A stretch of DNA of 28,176 nucleotides, taken from positions 1 through 28,176 of IMG/VR virus record IMGVR_UViG_3300040806_000175. One strand, written 5' to 3'. The DNA is from a virus. Numbering within the stretch: the first letter of the stretch is position 1; every line of letters begins with the position of its first letter. Positions 5,219 through 11,118 of this stretch are shown here, piece after piece. The position numbers and the translations under genes were made by a program. A model generated the notes under the pieces. It worked only from the letters and a program-made list of their open reading frames with translations. It was not told where the DNA came from and did not search any database.

Positions 5219-5655
5219 TATTTACGCTGCATCGCGGCTGAGCCGAAGTAGAAGCCGATAATATTCATTATGGCTACAGGTAGCCATTCTGGGGTCACAA
5301 AGCCGTCTAGCTGAAGATATTCAGTCGCAGTGTTAGTGAAGTCCAAGAACAGGAACTTGAAGCCTGAAGTGACTTCTATTGGCACATTAGTCGATTGTCC
5401 AAGCAGTGGAGCAAGGAAAACAATACCCAACCCGCCAAGCATAGCAGTGACAACAATAAAACGACGAACCCAAGCTGCGTTAGGATTCTGCATAGCTCGC
5501 GCATTGTTCACACCTTCTTCGATCTGACCGTTACGAGCCATCATTTGCTTGAACTGCTCAGCTTTGTCTTGCTGTGCCTGTCCCCACATTTTCATCAAGC
5601 CACCAAGAGCGGTCGATCCGATCATGCTGACAGCTTCAATAGGTAATCCAAACAT
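5218..5655 (-). CDS. Holin of the 3TM (GTA-holin-like) type
   Basis: 145 residues. An amphipathic N-terminal helix (about 5-23) and a Gln/Lys-rich cytoplasmic helix (about 24-50) are followed by NPNAAWVRRFIV, a membrane segment at about 66-86 (FIVVTAMLGGLGIVFLAPLL), a short loop, and a second membrane segment at about 122-142. The '(N)P..AW.RR......' entry into the membrane segment and overall length match the 3TM holin superfamily found in phages and gene transfer agents. Such proteins form the membrane lesion that starts lysis. It lies one base after the two-TM gene and overlaps the lipoprotein gene. No endolysin is visible in this window. Confidence 0.8.
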   Translation of the reverse strand: MFGLPIEAVSMIGSTALGGLMKMWGQAQQDKAEQFKQMMARNGQIEEGVNNARAMQNPNAAWVRRFIVVTAMLGGLGIVFLAPLLGQSTNVPIEVTSGFKFLFLDFTNTATEYLQLDGFVTPEWLPVAIMNIIGFYFGSAAMQRK

Positions 5656-5656
5656 T

Positions 5657-6019
5657 TTAACGCTCCATCGTAGTAGTTGAGTCGCCCTTGCGAACAGTCA
5701 CCTTGCCGTCAGAAACGTCAACCTGCATAGGTGATTCCTCTTTAGATGCCTTGTCAATCAGGTCACGGATGATGGTGATCTCTGGCTTCTCTTCTTTATC
5801 TTTAGTACCTGTAATACCCATTAGAATACCTATTACAGCCATCACTACAGTAGATATCATTGACATGACTACTGCTAAAGTGCCTGCCTCTAATGAGCCT
5901 GCTGCGTAGATACCAGCCAGAACTAAAACAAGTACAACGCCTAAACCATACTTGCCAATAAACTTAGACGCCACTTCCTTCGCAGAGCTATGGTCAACTT
6001 CTTTCACTTCTTCAGTCAT
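5657..6019 (-). CDS. Two-TM membrane protein of the lysis cluster
   Basis: 120 residues. Two closely spaced hydrophobic helices, about 25-43 and 48-69, are joined by a short turn. They are followed by a charged tail (KDKEEKPEITIIRDLIDKAS...VTVRKGD) that should lie on the same side as the N-terminus. This hairpin layout is common in class II holins, antiholins and small phage membrane proteins. The neighbour downstream is the 3TM holin. A second holin, an antiholin or an i-spanin-like partner for the lipoprotein are all possible; the sequence does not decide. Confidence 0.78.
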   Translation of the reverse strand: MTEEVKEVDHSSAKEVASKFIGKYGLGVVLVLVLAGIYAAGSLEAGTLAVVMSMISTVVMAVIGILMGITGTKDKEEKPEITIIRDLIDKASKEESPMQVDVSDGKVTVRKGDSTTTMER

Positions 6020-7193
6020 GTTCTACCTTAAACTTCGGTGTTACGGTGACTCGACGATGTTCGCCAAAATCACTGTGGTATGTGATTGCATGCGCTGCTC
6101 GCCATGAATGATATCCACCACGGGCTGCATATGCGTCCTTGCCCGATAACGTAGGATGTCTCTCGACAATCGCTCCGCCACCCTCACCCATCATCTGCTC
6201 TGAGTGATGGTAGTGACCCGTGTGAATATAGGTGTATTGGGCTGTACCCCACATTTTACGGTATCGAGGCTCTGATGAGAATAGGGCAGGTAAGTTACTA
6301 TTCTTGACCTTATGACCGTGGTGGAAGCCCAGCATGATATCGCCGTGTAGGTGGGCGTAGAATGGGAAGTCAGTGTCGTCAATCTCGACACGCTCGTTGT
6401 TCTCATAGATTTTCTTGATGGCTTTACGAATCCACATAGAGCCGACTAGATCATGGTTGCCCTCACAGACGATTACCTTCACCTGCTTGAACTTGCCAAG
6501 CATGATTTCTACCGATGCCATAATAACGTCCAAAGACGTGTCTATTAGGCGTGAGAAGCGGGTATCAGCGTCGAGAACGTGCTTACTGGTAGGTGTTACC
6601 GCATCCAAGCCGTCCCAGTGCATAAAATCACCCTGAAGGTTCAGAATACCAGTCTCAGAATTAGGTGAGCCGTCACACATCTCTTGGATAGCTGAGATGT
6701 ACTCACTAGCCGCCATGTCGGTGTTCCAGTCGTCACCAGTCTCTTTGCCGTAGGCGTACATGCCAAGATGGAAGTCAGTCAACGTCAGAAGCGTACAGAG
6801 GTCGCTGTCGTGCTTTTCTGTCTTCAGGGGTATGATGGGGGCGGGTTTCCACTCAAAGCTCTCTAATCGCTCTATAAGAGCGTCTATGCGGGCTTGCTTA
6901 TCTTCGTGTGATTTGACCCACTGACCCTTAATCTTGCCGTCTTCGTCATAATACGTGGATACACCCTTTACAGCGAAGCCCTGAGCCACAGGGTGGGTCA
7001 TGTCGTGTTCGGGGTCGTATCCCCGCTTTACAGCCGTTCTACGGGCAGTTTCAATGCCACGAATGATGTTCGTTCGGTGACAGCCAACAATCTTGCCTGC
7101 CTCAGTGGCGTTATACCCACTATCAACGTAAGCCTTAATTTTTTCGGCTTGTTCTTGCGTTGCGTACTTTAGCAACTCGGTTAGGTTTTCCAT
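6012..7193 (-). CDS. Metallophosphoesterase with N-terminal helix-turn-helix
   Basis: 393 residues. Residues 12-50 form a homeodomain-like HTH (QEQAEKIKAYVDSGYNATEA followed by GKIVGCHRTNIIRGI), as in resolvases and small terminases. The rest has the calcineurin-like phosphoesterase metal-binding series: DFH (140-142), GD (188-189), GNHD (245-248), HGH (292-294) and GHYHH (326-330). Such enzymes use two metal ions to cut phosphodiesters in nucleic acid or small nucleotides. The natural substrate here is unknown. It is placed between virion and lysis genes rather than with replication genes. The ATG at 7193 lies 59 bases inside the preceding gene and has GAGG about ten bases upstream. The metal site appears intact, so it should be active. 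Confidence 0.88.
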   Translation of the reverse strand: MENLTELLKYATQEQAEKIKAYVDSGYNATEAGKIVGCHRTNIIRGIETARRTAVKRGYDPEHDMTHPVAQGFAVKGVSTYYDEDGKIKGQWVKSHEDKQARIDALIERLESFEWKPAPIIPLKTEKHDSDLCTLLTLTDFHLGMYAYGKETGDDWNTDMAASEYISAIQEMCDGSPNSETGILNLQGDFMHWDGLDAVTPTSKHVLDADTRFSRLIDTSLDVIMASVEIMLGKFKQVKVIVCEGNHDLVGSMWIRKAIKKIYENNERVEIDDTDFPFYAHLHGDIMLGFHHGHKVKNSNLPALFSSEPRYRKMWGTAQYTYIHTGHYHHSEQMMGEGGGAIVERHPTLSGKDAYAARGGYHSWRAAHAITYHSDFGEHRRVTVTPKFKVEHD

Positions 7194-7404
7194 CTTTTAG
7201 TTCCCTCATCTGAAGAATGCACCCTCTCGGGTACGCAGTATGTTGACCCCACTCGCCATCAGTATCACTAACAACAACATACTCATCGCGGTCTTCAACT
7301 AAAAACCCGATAGAAGTAAACTCTAACGGTTTTACCTTTGGTTTATCATCATTCCAAACAAGCTCAGTTGTGATATCGACCCATTTGATAATGACTGGTT
7401 GCAT
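7135..7404 (-). CDS. Small phage protein of the W.DI...W type
   Basis: 89 residues. It begins IIKWVDITTELVW, then has GFLVEDRDEYVVVSD and PRGCILQMREL, a small beta-barrel-like pattern (WxD...W, G.L..d...vv...D, iP.g.I..m..L) found in many phages near lysis or structural genes. The role is unknown. The C-terminal 20 residues are basic and overlap the start of the phosphoesterase by 59 bases. That is a long overlap, but both frames read as protein up to their ends. Confidence 0.75.
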   Translation of the reverse strand: MQPVIIKWVDITTELVWNDDKPKVKPLEFTSIGFLVEDRDEYVVVSDTDGEWGQHTAYPRGCILQMRELKDGKPNRVAKVRNARTSRKN

Positions 7405-7439
7405 GACTATAAACCTATATTGCTATAAATAACAAGCAC

Positions 7440-7637
7440 TTAAACTTTAATATGGCTATCTTGAAGCCATTTATTTAGGATTTTTTCGGGAACTGAAGTG
7501 CAGCCTTGGAAAAACTCGGTCTTTTCTTCAGTAGACTCTATTGGAACTTTAAGACAGATTTGTGGCAAACCGTCAGAATCCATAGACCAGACGCCATGGT
7601 TCATTGCATATATCAGTATGAGTTCATTTATGCCCAT
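7440..7637 (-). CDS. Hypothetical small protein
   Basis: 65 residues, soluble, with an acidic middle (PIESTEEKTEFF) and a C-terminal helix (VPEKILNKWLQD). I do not recognise it. The start overlaps the end of the upstream gene by 14 bases. A 35-base AT-rich gap separates it from the next gene, one of the few gaps in this part of the window. Coding status rests on spacing and an ATG start; function unknown. Confidence 0.6.
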   Translation of the reverse strand: MGINELILIYAMNHGVWSMDSDGLPQICLKVPIESTEEKTEFFQGCTSVPEKILNKWLQDSHIKV

Positions 7638-8118
7638 TGATTAGAACCATGAGCCATATAGCAAGACCCATTGTGCCAATGGTGAACAAGGCTACGCCTA
7701 TACCGATAAAAAGGTCTTTAACCTTTTCGCGACGCTCAATCTCAGCATATAACGCTTCTTGTCGCTCCTTTCTGATGGACGATTCCATCCTTATAAACTC
7801 GTCCCAACCGTTCTTTCCAGCGGTGTACTGGATCAACTGGCGTAACTCGTTCCGTTGCTTCACTGCTGTTTGCTTTGCAGCGAATGCTTCCATAGCCTGT
7901 GCTTGGATGCTCTTGCCATTGGAAGGCACTAACGACCTGAACAGCGAGTTTTTCTTCTTCTTGATTAACTCGTCCGACTTGTCTAAGTCCGCTATCGCTC
8001 CCGCCCACTGACTCAGTTGTCCGATGCAGTCCTCGATCTCCCGACCCGCTTCCACTGCTGCCTTGAGTCCCTTGAAGGCTGTAGTAGCTATACCAATAAT
8101 TGAGACTGGGTCTAACAT
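7624..8118 (-). CDS. Helical protein with C-terminal membrane segment
   Basis: 164 residues. The first 35 residues (MLDPVSIIGIATTAFKGLKA...GREIEDCIGQ) resemble phage proteins that begin 'DP.S.I..A...f...K......G.ei', often found near the capsid genes. A long Lys/Arg/Glu-rich coiled-coil region follows (about 50-135). One membrane segment lies at about 140-160 (LFIGIGVALFTIGTMGLAIW). The family is known to me only as a recurrent phage protein of unknown role, and a virion or lysis-accessory role is possible. It lies nine bases downstream of another coiled-coil plus membrane protein. Confidence 0.75.
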   Translation of the reverse strand: MLDPVSIIGIATTAFKGLKAAVEAGREIEDCIGQLSQWAGAIADLDKSDELIKKKKNSLFRSLVPSNGKSIQAQAMEAFAAKQTAVKQRNELRQLIQYTAGKNGWDEFIRMESSIRKERQEALYAEIERREKVKDLFIGIGVALFTIGTMGLAIWLMVLINGHK

Positions 8119-8127
8119 GCATAATGC

Positions 8128-8331
8128 CTAACGCTTAAACATTTCTATGATAAATAAGATGCCAGCCCATAGAACCGAAACTGCAATAGCAATACCACCG
8201 GCAATACCTTTCCACTTGGTCAGTTGATCTTTGACCTCGTGCAAGTCTTTATGATTCTCTTCGACCAAGCCAATTAGCTGATCCATCTGAGTCTCTAGCT
8301 TTGAGAGTCTTTCTGCTGTTTCAATATCCAT
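8128..8331 (-). CDS. Coiled-coil plus single-TM protein (XhlA-like layout)
   Basis: 67 residues. A heptad-rich helix (ETAERLSKLETQMDQLIGLV through KDLHEVKDQL) is followed by one membrane segment (IAGGIAIAVSVLWAGILFII) and a basic end (MFKR). This layout matches XhlA-type haemolysin-like and similar small proteins that assist holins. I took the ATG at 8331, which overlaps the previous stop as TGATG, rather than an in-frame TTG at 8349. A role in lysis or in membrane attachment of virion parts is inferred from topology only. Confidence 0.75.
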   Translation of the reverse strand: MDIETAERLSKLETQMDQLIGLVEENHKDLHEVKDQLTKWKGIAGGIAIAVSVLWAGILFIIEMFKR

Positions 8332-8627
8332 CAGTACTTGCCTTTCCAAGCCTTCAGACGATCAAATTCGCCTGATAGCATCTTCTTTTTAATGACATCT
8401 GCGCGAGCAGGGTCATCCCATGAAATACCAGCCTCTTTTAACCATTCGCTGATTAGGTGCGTAGGGACACTGCCCACAAACTTGTAATCAGAACCAAACT
8501 TGTTGATGCCTGAATCTTTACGGATTTGAGCTACACGGTCAAGCTCGGCTTGGTCGTCATACGACTTCTTGACAATAATCTTGTCAAACTGGTTGTCGTA
8601 CAGAATCTCTTCTTTAATCTTCGCCAT
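8331..8627 (-). CDS. Conserved phage protein of the capsid region
   Basis: 98 residues. The C-terminal half is distinctive: GSDYKFVGSVPTHLISEWLK, EAGISWDDPARADVIKKKML and SGEFDRLKAWKGKY. The pattern 'VG.(I/V)P.h....W.KEAG..W.D......V...K.LSGEF...R.W.G.Y' is common in phages next to the capsid genes. I do not know a demonstrated function; a structural or head-completion role is suggested by position. Overlaps are 14 bases with the upstream Lys-rich gene and one base with the downstream gene. Confidence 0.82.
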   Translation of the reverse strand: MAKIKEEILYDNQFDKIIVKKSYDDQAELDRVAQIRKDSGINKFGSDYKFVGSVPTHLISEWLKEAGISWDDPARADVIKKKMLSGEFDRLKAWKGKY

Positions 8628-8805
8628 CTTCGACCTTCTTGGTAGCCTTCTTCTTAGCCACTTTCTTCTTTACTGGCTTAGGTGGCTCTACATATTCTTG
8701 CAGCTTTGTGCCGTACTTATGAATATCGTCAACTTCAACAATATCGCCGCGACGATACTTAACGTCATTTATAAATAAAGCGCCGATTACGACCTGTGCT
8801 TTCAT
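8614..8805 (-). CDS. Small lysine-rich capsid-linked protein
   Basis: 63 residues. A short beta-type domain (VVIGALFINDVKYRRGDIVE through DIHKYG) is followed by a Lys/Ala tail (KPVKKKVAKKKATKKVEDGE). The first part resembles small head-associated proteins that lie directly downstream of major capsid genes ('G.l.....y..Gd.vev'). The tail could contact packaged DNA. It starts 14 bases after the terminator that follows the capsid gene, so it is expressed by read-through or from a promoter I cannot see. Confidence 0.72.
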   Translation of the reverse strand: MKAQVVIGALFINDVKYRRGDIVEVDDIHKYGTKLQEYVEPPKPVKKKVAKKKATKKVEDGED

Positions 8806-8818
8806 CTTAAAACTCCAT

Positions 8819-8847
8819 AAAAAAAAGGGGCAGCCGAAGCCACCCCT
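8819..8847 (-). terminator. Strong intrinsic terminator after the capsid gene
   Basis: On the minus strand AGGGGTGGC, loop TTCG, GCTGCCCCT form a nine-base-pair stem (two G-U pairs) with a UUCG tetraloop, followed directly by a run of T (8825-8819). This is close to an ideal rho-independent terminator. It lies 15 bases downstream of the major capsid stop codon and 14 bases before the next start. Confidence 0.92.
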
Positions 8848-8861
8848 CTTACTTTACACCA

Positions 8862-9827
8862 TTAAGAAATAGTGTTGTCGAACACGCCGCCGTTAGCAGC
8901 TTCGTTCTTAGCGACCAAAGTCAACTCAGTAACGATTTGACGAGAGGTGTTGTCACCAGTCTTCGCCAACTGAGTGTTCTTCATTGGACGTAGCTCTGCA
9001 ACTTCCCACATGTCATCTTGCATGATGAACACGTCACGTGAGCGGTTCTCACGAGAAGGCATGAACTCAACAGTACCCCATGGAGTAACGTAAACGTCAA
9101 CTGCATTGATTACTGCGTTAGTACCGCCAACAGAAGCACCGATGGTTGAACGCTGGTTGTTCATACCAGTGAAAGCCAATGCTTTGTTCATCTGGAACGC
9201 TGACAAGTAAACAGTGTTTGGCTTGCCGCCTGCTTCCCAGATTGACTGCATTACACCGTCAAAACGGTCTTGGTCGAATGCGATCAAAGTAGTGGTTTCG
9301 TCAGTACGAGCTGTTGAACCGATAGTAGTAGGGTCTGCACCTTCGTTTGCACCAAAGTCAGTGTTGGTGGTCAACCAAGCTGGAGCGCCTGCTAGTTCAC
9401 GAGCTGTAGAAGAGTCACCTGCTACACGAGCGTTGTTGTCGAAAAGTGCCTTCTCGATGTCCAACTTCTGCTCTTTAGCAATCTTCATTGTTTGATACGC
9501 GATTTCCTTAGCACGACCAGCTTTGTTCAAGCCTTCGTCGGTATCAGGAACAACAACTGCGTTCTTGAAGATTTGAGTGTAGTTGCCCAGACGTACAGTC
9601 GCAGAGCGAGCTTCAGCAGTAGTTGCATCACCTTCAATGTGCGCGTTAGCTGCTGATGAACGCAATGAGTCAGTCTGCCACTCGTGATAAGTGTTAGTCG
9701 CTTTTGACTTCTTACACTTAGACAGGAATGGGGTCTCTTCTGGAGAGATGTTGTAGATTACATCGCGCAAATCTTCGCGGATGCCGACAGCATCGTAGCT
9801 GTCAAAAGTATTACTTGGCTGTGCCAT
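8862..9827 (-). CDS. Major capsid protein, SU10/DUF5309 type
   Basis: 321 residues. The N-terminus (DSYDAVGIREDLRDVIYNIS, then PEETPFLS) and following segment (KATNTYHEWQTDSL) are diagnostic for the SU10-like major capsid family, a version of the HK97 shell fold. Later features include LGNYTQIFKNAVVVPDT, AYQTMKIAKEQKLDIEKALF and VDVYVTPWGTVEFMPSR. Several hundred copies would form the head. The ATG has a strong site, AAGGAGA, seven to eight bases upstream, in line with high expression. A strong terminator follows. The gene comes last in the portal-small gene-scaffold-capsid run. Confidence 0.93.
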   Translation of the reverse strand: MAQPSNTFDSYDAVGIREDLRDVIYNISPEETPFLSKCKKSKATNTYHEWQTDSLRSSAANAHIEGDATTAEARSATVRLGNYTQIFKNAVVVPDTDEGLNKAGRAKEIAYQTMKIAKEQKLDIEKALFDNNARVAGDSSTARELAGAPAWLTTNTDFGANEGADPTTIGSTARTDETTTLIAFDQDRFDGVMQSIWEAGGKPNTVYLSAFQMNKALAFTGMNNQRSTIGASVGGTNAVINAVDVYVTPWGTVEFMPSRENRSRDVFIMQDDMWEVAELRPMKNTQLAKTGDNTSRQIVTELTLVAKNEAANGGVFDNTIS

Positions 9828-9844
9828 GATTAAGTCTCCTTAAA

Positions 9845-10861
9845 TTACTTCAAGTTTGGATTAAGTATCAGTGACATTGCGTCCTCAATAGAACCGCTCT
9901 GTCTTAGTTTGTCGCGTTGTTTGCGAACAGCTTCTGACTTAGTACTAATCTTTTTCGCGCCTGCCTTAACAGGTTTGCGAGCCTTCTTAGACTTTTGTCG
10001 AACAATCTCTTTACCACTCTGAAGTTCCATGTATCTAGCAGCTGCGTCTAACACCAACATCACTCGGTGATTGTCTACAGCAGCAAGCTCTTCTTTGGAG
10101 AATCCAAACTTTTCGCCTGCTTTGTTAATACGTGCCTGCCATGCTTCCGCTTTTTTCGGGTCAGCAAGTTCTGGCATAACTTCAACCAATCTACCAACTT
10201 CTTGTTGGATGTAAGCGTTCTTAGCATATTGCTCAGCCTGTGACTGTTGTTGCATCTGCTGTTGAACTTGTCCAACCTTCTGCTGGTAAGCCTTTACTTG
10301 TTCGTCGTAATTCATCTTGGCTTCCATGTAGCCAATAGGATCACTGTCAAACAGCTCACGGCTTGGTTCTTTCGGTGGCGTCAGATTGCCTTGCTGAACA
10401 CTGTTTACCAGCTCTGCAAGTTTCTGCCGTTCACTCATCAAGGACGCATATACACTCTCGGCTTCTTTACGTGCCTCGGCTGCTTTCTGCATACCTTGTT
10501 GGACATACTTCTGACCGCTGTATCCTTTCTTGAGGTCTTCAAGGGTTACCTGTGTTTCGACTCCGTCCACCTTAACGGTGATGAGTTCTGCTTCAGGGTC
10601 TTGTTCGTCCTCAGATTCGTCTACGTCGTCTTCGTAGTCCTCATCCCCTTCATCGTCCGCGTCGTCCGATTCCGGTTCATCGTCGTCGTAGTCTTCGGTT
10701 TCGTCTTCATCGAAAGAGTCCGCTTCGGGTTGCTCTTCCTCTAACTCTGCCTCTGGCTCTGACGCCGACTGAGATTCTGTTTCTACTACCTCTTCGGTAG
10801 TTTCTGGTTCGACCAATGCTTCAACAGCTTGGTCAATGCTCATAGGTTCAGTCGCATTCAC
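9845..10861 (-). CDS. Capsid scaffolding protein
   Basis: 338 residues. It begins with a very acidic region (about 20-95, almost entirely Asp/Glu/Ser), then GVETQVTLEDLKKGYSGQKY, a long Gln/Lys/Glu coiled coil (about 120-215), and a Lys-rich C-terminus that likely binds the capsid protein. This order is typical of phage scaffolds placed just upstream of the capsid gene. I keep the GTG start at 10861 because AGGGGGA lies nine bases upstream; an in-frame ATG at 10843 lacks a clear site. No protease motif is visible, so it is probably released rather than self-cleaved. Confidence 0.88.
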   Translation of the reverse strand: MNATEPMSIDQAVEALVEPETTEEVVETESQSASEPEAELEEEQPEADSFDEDETEDYDDDEPESDDADDEGDEDYEDDVDESEDEQDPEAELITVKVDGVETQVTLEDLKKGYSGQKYVQQGMQKAAEARKEAESVYASLMSERQKLAELVNSVQQGNLTPPKEPSRELFDSDPIGYMEAKMNYDEQVKAYQQKVGQVQQQMQQQSQAEQYAKNAYIQQEVGRLVEVMPELADPKKAEAWQARINKAGEKFGFSKEELAAVDNHRVMLVLDAAARYMELQSGKEIVRQKSKKARKPVKAGAKKISTKSEAVRKQRDKLRQSGSIEDAMSLILNPNLK

Positions 10862-10884
10862 GGTACTGAGTCCCCCTTTGCTAG

Positions 10885-11118
10885 TTACGAATTGTGCTTG
10901 TCATAAATAGACTCTTCATCGAGGATTCGCTGAATTGTTCTATCTATGTTCTTTAATGCTACCACTATCGCCCTAGCGTCATCAATAGCGTCAACCGATG
11001 ACGAGGGGTCTAAAAATACCGCAACTTGTTCGTTTGCGACGTTCTCAATTAGTTCTCTAAAGGTCTCATCTTTAGACAGGTTCCGGTAGCGGAGTGCCTT
11101 GTCTTTAATACTTTCCAT
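10885..11118 (-). CDS. Small helical protein between portal and scaffold
   Basis: 77 residues, acidic, predicted all-helical (ALRYRNLSKDETFRELIENV, DAIDDARAIVVALKNIDRTI). The length and position between portal and scaffold match small helical proteins found in many phages at this place. Their function is not settled, and a head-assembly accessory is likely. The ATG at 11118 overlaps the portal stop as TAATG, so translation is coupled to that of the portal. Confidence 0.78.
   Translation of the reverse strand: MESIKDKALRYRNLSKDETFRELIENVANEQVAVFLDPSSSVDAIDDARAIVVALKNIDRTIQRILDEESIYDKHNS

Noticed and set aside
5119-5241. Plus-strand 40-residue frame with a hydrophobic stretch and an AAAGGGG upstream
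   Set aside because: It is antisense to the minus-strand lipoprotein gene, whose lipobox and gene overlaps are much stronger evidence. The hydrophobic stretch comes from the complement of the signal peptide region.
6200-6206. Another CTGAGTG, as in the promoter inverted repeat (also at 1205-1211)
   Set aside because: Both lie inside genes, lack the rest of the arm and have no matching partner nearby, so they are chance matches.
7405-7439. AT-rich gap with promoter-like hexamers
   Set aside because: TTGTTA and TATAGT are present, but transcription would start after the ATG of the next gene. I see no convincing promoter.
7742-8122. 126-codon alternate frame inside the helical membrane protein gene
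   Set aside because: The product is Gly/Ser/Arg-rich without recognisable motifs, and the frame it overlaps has clear coiled-coil and membrane structure. Unlike the methyltransferase case, there is no motif or ribosome-site support.
10247-10744. Plus-strand 165-residue hydrophobic frame
   Set aside because: It is the antisense of the acidic, coiled-coil scaffold gene. Asp/Glu codons read backwards give Val/Phe/Leu, so the membrane-like look is an artefact.
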